A stretch of DNA of 64,000 nucleotides from Candidatus Scatomonas merdigallinarum. Lineage in GTDB: Bacteria > Bacillota > Clostridia > Lachnospirales > Lachnospiraceae. Position 1 is the first letter of the stretch, and each line of letters begins with the position of its first letter. The DNA lies in contig DVKB01000005.1 of the NCBI GenBank assembly GCA_018716305.1, positions 1 to 64,000 on the forward strand. The letters are read 5' to 3'. The notes under the pieces are model-generated. The model ran no database searches. It saw only the letters and a list, made by a program, of their open reading frames with translations, and was not told the DNA's origin. The position numbers and the translations under genes are program-made. Of this stretch, positions 40,205 through 50,031 are shown piece after piece.

Positions 40205-41803
40205 TTATCTGCCGGGAAATGCCTCCTGCTGCTGATTCATCTCACTGGCAGCTCCCAGGGTAACTGTCAGTTCCACCGGCTTATACTCTCCTTCATCGGA
40301 GCGCTGAACGACAATCTTCACCTGCTCTCCTGCCGCGTAATACTGCAGGGCATCCTTCAGCTCATCCATATTGCTGATGCTGCGTCCATCCAGTTCCGTC
40401 AGCACGTCCCCTCTCTTGACCCCTGCCGCTTCCGCGGGACCGTCCTCAATTACGGTAGAAATCCCCACACCGGTAGGCATTCCGTACATCTCAGAAGCAT
40501 CGGAGGTAACGTTCACGCCTTCGATTCCCAGGAAGGAAGCCTGGCTCTCATCCACTTTATCACGGGTGGGAAGCTCCATGAGTTTTTCCAAAATAGGTTC
40601 TGCCTTAGCAATCGGGATAGCGAATCCAATACCGTCCACAGTGGTTCCGGAAGAAGTCATAGAACTTTTTGCCTCATTGATTCCCACCAGTTCACCCTTC
40701 ATATTTAAGAGGGCGCCGCCGCTGTTTCCGGAGTTGATGGGAGCGTCCGTCTGAATCAGCCCGGTGGATTCAATCGTATTTCCGCTGTTGTCTGTAAGGG
40801 TCAGATCCCGGTCCATAGCGCTGACGTAACCGCTGGTCACAGACTGGCCATAACCCAGAGCGTTTCCGATAGCCACCACCTGATCTCCCAGTTCCAGTTC
40901 ATCGGAATCACCCAAAGTCGCAATCTTAATGGCGTTCATGGTTTCCTGGGGGATATCGGAAAGATTTACCGAGACCACTGCCAGGTCATTGCTGGAGTCC
41001 GATCCTTTAATTTTCCCTTCCACGGAAGCCTCATCGATAAATCCAACAGAGAGGCTCTGGGCTCCCTGAACCACATGATTGTTGGTGGCGATCAGCAGTT
41101 CGCTGTCATTCTGGCCTACGATCACTCCTGTTCCCGCGCCCTCCACTTCATACTGCTGGGTGCCTCCGAAGAAACTCTGCATTTCTTCTACAGACATGGT
41201 TGAAATCGTCACTAAGGAGGGCATGGCGTTTTTTGCCACCTCTTTTACGGTTCCTGCCGCTCCCGCGCTGGCGGAAACAGTCTCTGAATCGGATCCGCCG
41301 CTGGTATCGGTCTGTGCCAGAGGCTGCGTGGTCTGCACCACCGTGTTGTCATCCCCGTCAAAATAGTCTGCCGCCCGGTTCACTCCGTACATGGTTCCTC
41401 CGGCTACCACTCCGAAGACCAGCGCCATGGCCACCGTGGCAGCCCACTTTCTTCCGGCGGTCATGGGCTTTCTGGGCTTTTTCACCTTACTCTTTTTCAC
41501 TTTTGCTCCCGGAGCGCCAAATCCCGGTTTTGCTCCCGCAGGGCCGGAAGCCGTGTAGCGGTACTGCTGCCGTTTTCCCGCGTCCGCCCCTGCGGCGTTC
41601 CATCCGCCGCTGTTCTGGGCGCCCCAGGGATTGGATCCTGCCTGCTGGCCCTGGTCCTGGCGCAGCTTCGGATTCACCCAGCTGTAGGTGGTGCCCCCGG
41701 CTGTATTGGCGTTCTGAGATTGGTTTTCCGTATGTTCCTCTGTACCCGCGGAATTCTGCTGGCTGTTCAAATTTTCCTGATCATTTCTGAATTCTTCGCT
41801 CAT
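40205..41803 (-). CDS. htrA: HtrA/DegP-like trypsin-type serine protease with PDZ domain
   Basis: About 532 aa. A ~110-residue cytoplasmic Gln/Asn/Gly-rich N-terminus precedes a single membrane anchor (WAATVAMALVFGVVAGGTMYG, ~117-137). The protease shows the full triad: His in TNNHVVQGA (~239), Asp in SNDLAVVSV (~272), Ser in GNSGGALLN (~360). A PDZ domain (GVNVTSDASEMYGMPTGVGI; VLTELDGRSISNMDELKDAL) ends the protein. HtrA degrades or refolds damaged exported proteins at the outer membrane face. ATG 41803 is preferred over the track's GTG 41809 (GGGG 9 nt upstream). Confidence 0.95.
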   Translation of the reverse strand: MSEEFRNDQENLNSQQNSAGTEEHTENQSQNANTAGGTTYSWVNPKLRQDQGQQAGSNPWGAQNSGGWNAAGADAGKRQQYRYTASGPAGAKPGFGAPGAKVKKSKVKKPRKPMTAGRKWAATVAMALVFGVVAGGTMYGVNRAADYFDGDDNTVVQTTQPLAQTDTSGGSDSETVSASAGAAGTVKEVAKNAMPSLVTISTMSVEEMQSFFGGTQQYEVEGAGTGVIVGQNDSELLIATNNHVVQGAQSLSVGFIDEASVEGKIKGSDSSNDLAVVSVNLSDIPQETMNAIKIATLGDSDELELGDQVVAIGNALGYGQSVTSGYVSAMDRDLTLTDNSGNTIESTGLIQTDAPINSGNSGGALLNMKGELVGINEAKSSMTSSGTTVDGIGFAIPIAKAEPILEKLMELPTRDKVDESQASFLGIEGVNVTSDASEMYGMPTGVGISTVIEDGPAEAAGVKRGDVLTELDGRSISNMDELKDALQYYAAGEQVKIVVQRSDEGEYKPVELTVTLGAASEMNQQQEAFPGR

Positions 41804-41925
41804 AATCACTTACCCCTTTTCTTTATCCTAAGCTGTAAAAGCTTTCCTTTCTTTATCTTACATGGCTTATTGTAACGGGCAAATGTGTTGAATATGTGAT
41901 GAATTGTGTAAAAAAAGGTGAACGG

Positions 41926-41970
41926 AAAAAGAACCGGACAGCCGCTGTTTTTTCAGCCGCTCCGGCTCTT
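41926..41970 (-). terminator. Terminator after the YibE/F gene
   Basis: On the minus strand AAGAGCCGGA...CGGCTG pairs with CAGC...TCCGGTTCTT, followed by a TTTTTCC run. The remaining 41810-41925 is the htrA promoter region; a TACAAT -10-like hexamer is visible but no convincing -35. Confidence 0.75.
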
Positions 41971-41986
41971 CCCCGATCCATAAATT

Positions 41987-43111
41987 TCAGGTTTTTTTCC
42001 TCTTTTTATATAACCACGCACTGATGACAGATACGAGGGGTACAACCGCTATCACCCCGAAGGTTCCGGACAGTCCCTCCAATAATTCTGTCCCCATAAA
42101 ATAGGAATTCATCAGCTGCCGTCCCGGCATACTATATGAATAATAGATCATCATAATGGACGCCGCTCCGCCTACAAAAGCCAGTACCAGGGTACTTACA
42201 TTGGTGCCAAGCATATCCCTTCCAACCCTCATACCGCTTTTTGTCAATTCTTTCACCGATATCTCCGGCGAATGACTGTAAATCTCGCTGACTGCGGATG
42301 CGATCGACATAGCCACATCCATGGACGCTCCCAGCGAAGTAATAAGAATTCCTGAAAAGAGAAGGCCTCCGGCCTGAAGCTGGGAATTCTGCTCTATCAG
42401 AATCAGCGTCTCCACCTCTTCAACATTATAACCGTTAATATGCATAAAATAGGCAAAGATAAACGCGATCAGGCCGGACACCACACAGCCGATGGTGGTT
42501 CCCGCAATAGCCGAAAAGGTTTTTGCCGTAAATCCTCCCAAAAGGATCATAGAAAACAGGGTAATCAGAATACAGCACAAAACCGCTGCCAGAAACGGCT
42601 GCACTCCCATATACATCAGCGGCAGATACAGAAACAGCACACAAACCGCCGCGAATACCAGAGAGATTGCTGAAAATATGCCCTTTTTCCCTCCAACCCA
42701 CATCAACAGTGCCAGGAATACCGCAATAAATATAATAATCACAGAGGTTCTGTCATAATTATAGACATTGGCCGCAAGGGTACCGTCATATTCGCTGATA
42801 TTAATAATAACATGTGTTCCTACTTCACAGGTGGCTCCATATAAGTAACCGTCGAGGCTGGTCGCCTCGACGGTTTCTCCTTTATGAGAGCCACTGGTTA
42901 TTTTTACCTTGACAATCTGTTCCCCGCTTCTGTCTCCAGTCTCCGTCAGGTTATCCTGTATGATTTCAGTTACCACCGCTTTTTCAAAAGAACTCCCATC
43001 CTCCGCTAAAAGCGGTACTTTATGTACGGAACGATTCAGGAAAACCAGACCGACCAAAAATGCCAGGGTCAGGATTGCAAAAATGATGTAACCCGCTCTC
43101 TTATTCTTCAT
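41987..43111 (-). CDS. YibE/F family membrane protein
   Basis: 374 aa. One N-terminal helix, a ~90-residue beta-rich extracytoplasmic domain (IVKVKITSGSHKGETVEATS), then about seven membrane helices. The segments SGILITSLGASMDVAMSIAS and VGRDMLGTNVSTLVLAFVGG are the conserved core of the YibE/F family. Substrate unknown; the family is widespread in Firmicutes. It starts 5 nt after the SLH phosphoesterase stop, suggesting a shared transcript. Confidence 0.9.
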   Translation of the reverse strand: MKNKRAGYIIFAILTLAFLVGLVFLNRSVHKVPLLAEDGSSFEKAVVTEIIQDNLTETGDRSGEQIVKVKITSGSHKGETVEATSLDGYLYGATCEVGTHVIINISEYDGTLAANVYNYDRTSVIIIFIAVFLALLMWVGGKKGIFSAISLVFAAVCVLFLYLPLMYMGVQPFLAAVLCCILITLFSMILLGGFTAKTFSAIAGTTIGCVVSGLIAFIFAYFMHINGYNVEEVETLILIEQNSQLQAGGLLFSGILITSLGASMDVAMSIASAVSEIYSHSPEISVKELTKSGMRVGRDMLGTNVSTLVLAFVGGAASIMMIYYSYSMPGRQLMNSYFMGTELLEGLSGTFGVIAVVPLVSVISAWLYKKRKKT

Positions 43112-43116
43112 GCTTT

Positions 43117-45438
43117 TTAACCAAGATAACGGGCAATCATGGTTGCTGCTTCTGCTCTGCAGGCTGTATTCTGCGGAGCCAGCACAGTGCCTTCATTCTG
43201 TCCGGTGATAATTCCGGTTCCTACTGCCCAGATCATGGCTTCCCGCGCAAAATCACTGATCTGCATGGCATCCGGATAATCCAGGACCGTTGCCTGCGCG
43301 GAAATTCCCGCGTTTCCGCTGTACCTGTAAAGCATGGTGGCAATCTGTTCCCTGGTTACAGGATCCGCCGGTCCGAATTTTCCGCTGTCTGTGTAGCCGG
43401 TTACGATACCATTCTCCACGGCCCAAGCAACCGCGTCGCTGTACCAGCTTCCCTGTTCTACATCGGCGAAATCCGCCTGGCTGTTTACTTCAGGGCTTCC
43501 TGCCATACGGTACAGGATGACTACGAAGTGCGCTCTTGCCAGAGTAGTGGTGGGGCCAAAATGGGTTTCATCCATACCGGTCATGATCGCTTTGTCATAT
43601 AAGCTGTTTACTGCGTCGTAATAGTAGGAAGCCGCGTCTACATCCACATAGGGAAGCTCGGAACTTACCAGATTCGCTTTCGCGTCCGCCAGCCTGCTGT
43701 AAACTGCCTGATACTGATCTGCGTTGAGAATCGCCTGGCTGTTGTCCATGGTCTTGTCCAGGAACGGCGCGTATCCGGCTTTCAGTCTCTGGGAATTCGG
43801 ATCCTTGTACTCGCCCTGGGCATATCCGTAATAGTTCAGAGGATCATTTTCATTATTGCCCTGGATGGAAGCATCGTATTTTTCTGTCAGCTCCGCGGGA
43901 ACCATATCTTTGTCTGTTTCCAGATATGCCTCTGCCTCCGCGACTGCGTCTTCATACTTCTGATAGCTGGCAGAGGTGTAATCCTCCGCGTTCATCTCCT
44001 TGCTCTCATTGACAAGGCTCAGCAGAGATTCCTGATCCTGATTCTTGGTGATGGTAAAATCTCCGGCATATTTTGCTCCGGTATTGTCATAGGTCTTAAT
44101 GGTAAAGGTATCATCTGAAAAATCAATGGTGGAGAACGTAGGCGTCTGCGTATTATTGCGTTCCGCGATGTAATACTGTTTCACGGTGTTCAGCGCGTAG
44201 AATTTACTTCCGGAAGCGGAACCTGCCGCGATGTACAGCGTGCCATCCGGATTCACTGCGGAAGTCTGGCCGTAATCCACTGCTTTTCCGTCAATGATCT
44301 GGTATGTTCTGGCATAAGAATGATCGTGACCGGTCAGGCAGATATCAATATCAAATTCATCCATAAGCGGGGCAAAGATGGTACGGAGGTTTGCGCCGTC
44401 CACATCCGAGTGGGGCTGTCCGGAACCATAGATATCATGATGGAACATTACCACTTTCCATGCTGCGTCTTCATGGCTCTCGATGGCTTTCTGCATCAGA
44501 GTTCTGTGCTCAGCAGCGTTTCTGTTGTTGCTGTTCAGCACAATAAACAGAACATCTCCATAGCTGAAGTAATAGTCAGATCCGGAATTCGTGGCCCCCA
44601 GATTATCTCCGTCATTGGGATTGTTGTAATGATACTGATAATCGTCTCCCAGACTCTCATGATTTCCGATTGTAGTCGCCAAAGGAAGGCTTCTCAGCTG
44701 CTCGGGAGTGGAGAACGCGGCAAATTCAAGCTCTCGGATATAATCCTTGTCAGCGCTGGAATAATCGATCTGATCTCCCGCGGACAGAATAAAGCTGGCG
44801 TCCGGCGCGATTTCAGAAGCCATATTCAAGGTCTGCGTCCAGCCCTCCAGATCCGAAGCAATATTCGCATCGTCAACTCTTCCCTGATTGGAGGATCCGG
44901 AAGCTCCCAGCTGCGGATCGCCTACCAGAATCGTCTGGAAAGAATCAAAATCCTTGGAAGTATAGCTGTATACGTCAGACCACTCTGCGCCTTCTCCGTC
45001 ATTCCAGGTATAGCTGTAATAATAAGTGGTGTTTTCCGCAATTGCGCCGGTACCGGTAGAAACCTGGTTAGATGCCGTATAATCGATTCCCTCGCCGGCG
45101 TCATTGTCTGTGGTTTTGCTGATAGCGGCTGCGGTGCCCCTGTAAATTTTTGCGTCAGAAAGATCTTCTTTCGTGCCGATCTTAACTGCGGGGGTTCCTG
45201 CCTGCTCAGAATACCAGCTGAAATTTAACGCGGTTTCATCCTCTCCCGGAGTCAGGATAATTTTTCCCGCGTCCAGACGGGCATCGTATGCATCCGCGGC
45301 GGCGGCCTCACTCTCCTCTGCCGCCTCTGCTGTCACAGCAGTGTCAGTGTTCTGCGCAGTATCAGCAGATACCGTTACAAGCGTACCGGAAAACATTGAT
45401 ACCGCGCATAAAAGCGCCAAAACTTTTTTAGCCTTCAT
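43117..45438 (-). CDS. SLH-anchored purple-acid-phosphatase-like metallophosphoesterase
   Basis: 773 aa exported protein. Signal peptide (KVLALLCAVSMFSGTLVTVSA). An N-terminal Ig-like domain of the purple acid phosphatase type (~60-160, YYYSYTWNDGEGAEWSDVYSY), then the metallophosphoesterase: VGDPQLGA, SAGDQIDYSS, TIGNHES, MFHHDIYG and LTGHDHSYAR supply the metal ligands. A helical linker follows, then three SLH repeats (~595-773; FADVEQGSWYSDAVAWAVEN, TGYTDSGKFGPADPVTREQI) that attach to pyruvylated wall polymer. Likely a surface phosphatase releasing phosphate from nutrients. Promoter and AGGAGG upstream. Confidence 0.92.
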   Translation of the reverse strand: MKAKKVLALLCAVSMFSGTLVTVSADTAQNTDTAVTAEAAEESEAAAADAYDARLDAGKIILTPGEDETALNFSWYSEQAGTPAVKIGTKEDLSDAKIYRGTAAAISKTTDNDAGEGIDYTASNQVSTGTGAIAENTTYYYSYTWNDGEGAEWSDVYSYTSKDFDSFQTILVGDPQLGASGSSNQGRVDDANIASDLEGWTQTLNMASEIAPDASFILSAGDQIDYSSADKDYIRELEFAAFSTPEQLRSLPLATTIGNHESLGDDYQYHYNNPNDGDNLGATNSGSDYYFSYGDVLFIVLNSNNRNAAEHRTLMQKAIESHEDAAWKVVMFHHDIYGSGQPHSDVDGANLRTIFAPLMDEFDIDICLTGHDHSYARTYQIIDGKAVDYGQTSAVNPDGTLYIAAGSASGSKFYALNTVKQYYIAERNNTQTPTFSTIDFSDDTFTIKTYDNTGAKYAGDFTITKNQDQESLLSLVNESKEMNAEDYTSASYQKYEDAVAEAEAYLETDKDMVPAELTEKYDASIQGNNENDPLNYYGYAQGEYKDPNSQRLKAGYAPFLDKTMDNSQAILNADQYQAVYSRLADAKANLVSSELPYVDVDAASYYYDAVNSLYDKAIMTGMDETHFGPTTTLARAHFVVILYRMAGSPEVNSQADFADVEQGSWYSDAVAWAVENGIVTGYTDSGKFGPADPVTREQIATMLYRYSGNAGISAQATVLDYPDAMQISDFAREAMIWAVGTGIITGQNEGTVLAPQNTACRAEAATMIARYLG

Positions 45439-45473
45439 ATAGGTGTTCCTCCTCTTCGTTGTTAAGCAACTCT

Positions 45474-45502
45474 ATCCTATCCTGACTGCCAAAAAACTTC
45501 AA
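45474..45502 (-). promoter_or_regulatory. Promoter for the SLH phosphoesterase
   Basis: Minus strand TTGAAG (45502-45497), 17-nt spacer, TAGGAT (45479-45474). Confidence 0.55.
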
Positions 45503-45607
45503 TTGACTTTACACACATTTAGCAATATTTAACCTTACATCATACTTTTGCATAACAGAACCTTAAAAAACAATCCCCTTTGTAAATAATGAAGCAGCAT
45601 AAAAAAT

Positions 45608-45653
45608 CGGGAGAAGCTTTTCCGATCACATGCGTACCGAAAAACTTCTCCCG
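45608..45653 (-). terminator. Terminator after the SLH glucosaminidase
   Basis: CGGGAGAAG...TTTTC and its complement near 45653 form a ~15-bp stem with few mismatches; on the minus strand it is followed by ATTTTTT. Confidence 0.88.
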
Positions 45654-45666
45654 CTCCCTTGTAAAA

Positions 45667-47706
45667 CTATAAAATATTCTTAATAAATCTTGTTATAATC
45701 GTTGCGCCTACCGCGCGCACTACCGTATCCTGGGGTTTAATCTGTCCGTTATCGCCCTGAATAATATTGAGCCCTATTGCCCATTTTATCGCATTCTCCG
45801 CATAATCCGAAACCCAGGCGGCATCCGGAAACGCGCCAAGCGACCCTGAAGTTGCTGTATCATACCCCATATACTGCATATATCGGTAAAGCATCGTAAC
45901 CATCTGTTCACGGTTCAGGTTATCTCCCGGTCCGAAACATCCGTTGCTGTATCCTGTAACAATCCCCGCTGCGCTGGCCCATTTTACTGCATCTGTATAC
46001 CAGGTTTCCCCCACGTCTTTAAACGCTGTACCTGTCTGGTCAGAGACTGCCGGTTCGCCGGCCATTCGGTATAAAATAAGCGCGAACTGGGCCCTCGCCA
46101 TATTTTCCCCCGGTCCAAAGGTGTACCTGTTCAGTCCTGTCATGATTTCCTGGTCATCAATATATTTTACATAATCGTAAAACCAGGAATCCAGTGAAAC
46201 ATCCGTAAAGGAAACGCCGGAAATCTGCGGAACATCTCCGCTGCCCCGGTACACAAGATCGATATACGAGGAGCTGGCATACAGATACATGGTCTCATAT
46301 TGATAATTCCCTCTGGCGGAAATTTCCAGGTCCGTCCGGCTGTCCGTCAGCGCAGGATCACTCTGTACCCGGTAAAAACCGCTGACCGGAGCGGAATCCA
46401 GAATTACAAAGGCATAGCAGGGCCACTCTCCTGTAGAATAAACCGCTCTGGAACTGGTGGTTGCATCAGCGCGGACATTCAGATCCGTCTGTTCCGGCAG
46501 AATGTCCTTTATTCCGATGGTATACACATAGGAATCCTCTCCGCCTCCGGTAAGATTCACGCTCCATGCCAGCGCCGCGGCTTTTTCTCCCCAATAGGGA
46601 TCCGATGCGTACCGGACATTTAAACCGCTTGCTTTATTGCCCAGAAAGCCTCCGCTGTATTTCCAGTTATCCGGGTTCAGATACTGCTCGGAGAGAAAAT
46701 ACTGTGCATACTCCTCTATGCATACGGCGACGCTGGAAAAAGTATCCGCCGATTCACCCGGTGAACTGTCCACCGCATTGATTCCGAACAGATTATTCTT
46801 TGACTGCGAAATACTGCTGGTTCCCCACGCGCTTTCATTGGCCGCGATGCCGGCTATCAACAGAGCATTGATGCCGTATCTGTCCTGTGCCTGTACCATC
46901 AGCTGACCTGCCTCCCGCAGCTTTGAGCCGGTGCTGACCCGGCTGTTGATGATATCGTTCATCCGCGCGGCAGAATAATTTGAAACACTCCTCAAAGGCA
47001 GGTACTGAAAATAGTTAAAAAAAGGATCCGAAGCATTTACCGAATGTTCCCTGGTTCCTGACCGGTAATCCGACAGCATATACTCGAAATCTTCAAAGGT
47101 ATAAAAGTAATGTCCGTCGTAACTGTAGTAATCTGCTCCGCTGCGCAGATAATCCGGAGCCTCTCCGTTATCCAGATTGCTGAGATAACTGGTTCCTGCC
47201 AGATTGGTGGTAATCCGGTGGATCAGCCTGCCTCCGCTTACTTCGTAATGGCTGATGGAACTTGCCTCATCGACATTGACGATTGTCACCTCTGACGGCG
47301 ATACCAGGCCGGCAACCCCCGACAGCATAAACTTTACCATGCCGTTTTCCATCCCCAGATAGGCAGCGTCGGCCCCGTAATATCCGTTTGTATAACCATT
47401 TTCTCCGGTCACCGCGTCCGTATAATTTGTCACAACAGAACTGGAGGACTTGGTGCGGAAGTTGACCAGCTGTCCTCCTTCTTCCAGCGTCAGGGGATTC
47501 CGTCCGATTACCGTATCCTCCTCACCGTCATCCTCTGCTTCAATGACATTTCCTTCCTCATCCACACCGGTTACATGTTCCAGCGCCTCCCTATTTTCGC
47601 CTTGAAAAAAACTTTCTTCTTCCTCTTCCCGGGCCCACACTGCCCCTGACGCGCTGGTTATTCCCAGACAAATACATGAAAGCAGCGAAATATATTTTTT
47701 TATCAC
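45667..47706 (-). CDS. SLH-anchored glucosaminidase-domain peptidoglycan hydrolase
   Basis: 679 aa, exported (signal peptide ISLLSCICLGITSASGAVWA). After an acidic stretch and a ~150-residue unknown region comes a glucosaminidase (LytG/Atl-type) domain, ~265-395: LREAGQLMVQAQDRYGINAL, catalytic Glu in NESAWGTSSISQSKNNLFG. Then an SH3b-like region (ILPEQTDLNVRADATTS) and three SLH repeats to the end. It should cut the glycan chain of peptidoglycan while held at the wall polymer. Start codon GTG (47706) with GGAG 11 nt upstream; no better start seen. Confidence 0.9.
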   Translation of the reverse strand: MIKKYISLLSCICLGITSASGAVWAREEEEESFFQGENREALEHVTGVDEEGNVIEAEDDGEEDTVIGRNPLTLEEGGQLVNFRTKSSSSVVTNYTDAVTGENGYTNGYYGADAAYLGMENGMVKFMLSGVAGLVSPSEVTIVNVDEASSISHYEVSGGRLIHRITTNLAGTSYLSNLDNGEAPDYLRSGADYYSYDGHYFYTFEDFEYMLSDYRSGTREHSVNASDPFFNYFQYLPLRSVSNYSAARMNDIINSRVSTGSKLREAGQLMVQAQDRYGINALLIAGIAANESAWGTSSISQSKNNLFGINAVDSSPGESADTFSSVAVCIEEYAQYFLSEQYLNPDNWKYSGGFLGNKASGLNVRYASDPYWGEKAAALAWSVNLTGGGEDSYVYTIGIKDILPEQTDLNVRADATTSSRAVYSTGEWPCYAFVILDSAPVSGFYRVQSDPALTDSRTDLEISARGNYQYETMYLYASSSYIDLVYRGSGDVPQISGVSFTDVSLDSWFYDYVKYIDDQEIMTGLNRYTFGPGENMARAQFALILYRMAGEPAVSDQTGTAFKDVGETWYTDAVKWASAAGIVTGYSNGCFGPGDNLNREQMVTMLYRYMQYMGYDTATSGSLGAFPDAAWVSDYAENAIKWAIGLNIIQGDNGQIKPQDTVVRAVGATIITRFIKNIL

Positions 47707-47796
47707 TTAAATACCGTCTCCTTTCTGTGCTTGTGATGGAACACCGGAAAACCGTAACCTCTGCTCCTCCTTACGTCTAAGGCGCCGCGCTGAATT

Positions 47797-48666
47797 TTAT
47801 AAGCCCTCGGCGATTTCCATCAGGTACTGTCCATAGGCCGTTTTCAGCAGCGGCTGAGCCAGCTGTATCAGCTGATCTCTGTTTATAAAACCTCGTTTAT
47901 AGGCAATTTCCTCAATACAGGAAATATATAAGCCCTGTCTCTTTTGAAATGCCGCGACAAAATCAGCCGCGTCCAGCAAGGCGTCATGATTTCCCGTATC
48001 CAGCCACGCGAATCCTCGTCCCAGTGTCTCCACATGAAGCGTTCCCCGCCTGAGATATTCATTGTTTACACTTGTAATTTCTATTTCACCTCTGGCTGAA
48101 GGTTGTACGTTTTTCGCAATCTCCACCACATCATTATCATAGAAATACAGACCCGGAACCGCGTATTTGGATTTCGGATGTTCCGGTTTTTCTTCAATGG
48201 AAAGAGCCCGCCCGTCCTGGTCAAACTCTACCACTCCATATTCTCTCGGATCCTTTACATAATATCCGAAAATAGTGGCTCCCTGTTCCCGCTCCGCGGC
48301 TGCCTTCAGAACCCGGGAAAAGCTCTGTCCATAAAAGATATTATCTCCCAAAACCAGCGCAACTCTGTCGCTTCCGATAAATTTCTCTCCCACAATAAAA
48401 GCATCCGCCAGGCCTCTCGGTGTTTCCTGAACCGCATAGGTAAAGGAAAGCCCCAGCTGCTCTCCTGTTCCGAACAGTTCTTCAAACACTTTAATGTCTC
48501 TTGGCGTGGAAATAATGAGAATTTCCCGGATTCCCGCCAGCATCAGGGTGGACAGCGGATAATAGATCATCGGTTTATCATATACCGGCATGATCTGCTT
48601 TGAAATTGCTTTTGTCAACGGATACAGTCTGGTGCCGGAGCCTCCGGCTAAAATTATACCTTTCAT
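47797..48666 (-). CDS. rfbA: Glucose-1-phosphate thymidylyltransferase
   Basis: 289 aa, full length. Makes dTDP-glucose from glucose 1-phosphate and dTTP, first step of dTDP-rhamnose. Nucleotidyltransferase motif [11 protein letters not shown] at residue 8, [26 protein letters not shown] and the [20 protein letters not shown] segment are all characteristic of RmlA. Lies downstream of rfbB with a terminator-like hairpin in between; rfbC and rfbD are not in the window. Confidence 0.96.
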   Translation of the reverse strand: MKGIILAGGSGTRLYPLTKAISKQIMPVYDKPMIYYPLSTLMLAGIREILIISTPRDIKVFEELFGTGEQLGLSFTYAVQETPRGLADAFIVGEKFIGSDRVALVLGDNIFYGQSFSRVLKAAAEREQGATIFGYYVKDPREYGVVEFDQDGRALSIEEKPEHPKSKYAVPGLYFYDNDVVEIAKNVQPSARGEIEITSVNNEYLRRGTLHVETLGRGFAWLDTGNHDALLDAADFVAAFQKRQGLYISCIEEIAYKRGFINRDQLIQLAQPLLKTAYGQYLMEIAEGL

Positions 48667-48685
48667 ATCTTCCTCCTTTTTTAGA

Positions 48686-48734
48686 AAAGACGCAAAAAGA
48701 CAGTGTCCATGCCACTGTATTTCTGCGTCTTTTT
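48686..48734 (-). terminator. Hairpin between rfbB and rfbA
   Basis: AAAAGACGCA...TGCGTCTTTT with inner ACAGTG/CACTGT form a long stem; both flanks carry T/A runs. It may terminate rfbB transcripts or attenuate read-through into rfbA, for which no separate promoter was found. Confidence 0.8.
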
Positions 48735-48742
48735 TTCAGATC

Positions 48743-49825
48743 TCAGCGATTACTGTACATATCGTCATAATATTTTTGATAATCCCCACTGGTTACGTGA
48801 TTCATCCACTCTTCGTGTTCGAAATACCATTCAATCGTTTTGCGAATGCCCACTTCAAAAGTGGTCTCAGGATACCAGCCTACCTCAGCGCGGATTTTAT
48901 CCGGAGCAATGGCATAGCGGCGGTCATGCCCTTTTCTGTCCTCCACAAAGGTAATCAATTCGTCTGTAATACCAGCTTTTCTCGGATCACTGTCCGGCAG
49001 CATTTCCCTTAAGGTTTCCAGAATTGTGTGGATAATCTGGAGATTCTGCCTCTCGTTGTGGCCTCCGATATTATAGGTCTCAAACAGTCTTCCCTTTTCC
49101 TGTACCATATCAATTCCCTTGCAGTGATCTTCCACATACAGCCAGTCACGGACATTTTTTCCATCTCCATATACCGGCAGCTTTCTTCCGTGGAGCGCGT
49201 TATTGATCATCAGCGGGATCAGTTTCTCAGGGAACTGATACGGGCCGTAATTGTTGCTGCAATTTGTAATATTGGCCGGGAATTTGTACGTATCCATATA
49301 AGCCTTTACCAGCATGTCGGAAGATGCTTTACTGGCGGAGTAAGGACTGTGAGGCGCATACGGGGTTGTCTCATAGAAGTATCCGCCGTCCTCTTCCAGC
49401 GAACCATATACTTCGTCCGTGGAGACATGCAGGAATTTGTGGTCCGGTTTAAAACTGCCGTCCGGAAGTTCCCAGGCTGCCTTCGCCGCGTTCAGCATTA
49501 CCAGAGTTCCCAGTACATTGGTTTTTACAAACACTTCCGGATGCTTGATGCTCCGGTCTACATGACTTTCCGCCGCGAAATGAACCACTCTCTGAATGTC
49601 ATTTTCCGCGAAGACTGCATTAATCTTCTCCGTATCACAGATATCCGCTTTGATGAACGTATAGTTCTCACGGTTTTCAATGTCTGCCAGATTTTCAAGA
49701 TTTCCGGCATAGGTCAGTTTATCGACATTGATAATCCGGATCTCATTTCCATATTTTTTGAACATGTAATGAATATAGTTGGAACCGATAAATCCGGCTC
49801 CCCCCGTTACCAAATAGGTCCTCAT
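48743..49825 (-). CDS. rfbB: dTDP-glucose 4,6-dehydratase
   Basis: About 360 aa extended SDR enzyme. Converts dTDP-glucose to the 4-keto-6-deoxy intermediate. NAD-binding GGAGFIGSN at residue 8, TDEVYG (catalytic Thr-Asp-Glu), YSASKASSD (Tyr-x3-Lys), and CSNNYGPYQFPEKLIP. The track start at 49840 adds MEDWR; ATG 49825 has GGAGG 8 nt upstream. First gene of the rfbBA pair with a good promoter. Confidence 0.96.
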   Translation of the reverse strand: MRTYLVTGGAGFIGSNYIHYMFKKYGNEIRIINVDKLTYAGNLENLADIENRENYTFIKADICDTEKINAVFAENDIQRVVHFAAESHVDRSIKHPEVFVKTNVLGTLVMLNAAKAAWELPDGSFKPDHKFLHVSTDEVYGSLEEDGGYFYETTPYAPHSPYSASKASSDMLVKAYMDTYKFPANITNCSNNYGPYQFPEKLIPLMINNALHGRKLPVYGDGKNVRDWLYVEDHCKGIDMVQEKGRLFETYNIGGHNERQNLQIIHTILETLREMLPDSDPRKAGITDELITFVEDRKGHDRRYAIAPDKIRAEVGWYPETTFEVGIRKTIEWYFEHEEWMNHVTSGDYQKYYDDMYSNR

Positions 49826-49867
49826 TCTCCAATCCTCCATAAATCCTGCGAAAATAATATCGTTGGT

Positions 49868-49896
49868 ATTATAGCATTGTCTTTTTCAAATAGCAA
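49868..49896 (-). promoter_or_regulatory. Promoter for rfbB(-rfbA)
   Basis: Minus strand TTGCTA (49896-49891), 17-nt spacer, perfect TATAAT (49873-49868). Confidence 0.8.
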
Positions 49897-50031
49897 CTGC
49901 AACCGCCTAGAGTTTTACACTGTTTTTTCAAATACCGCTCTTGACCACCGAGTTTCTTTCCTAATACCTATTGATTTTCTTTCACGCCATGTTAGAATAA
50001 AAGACATCGCAGACTGATTCATATACCTACT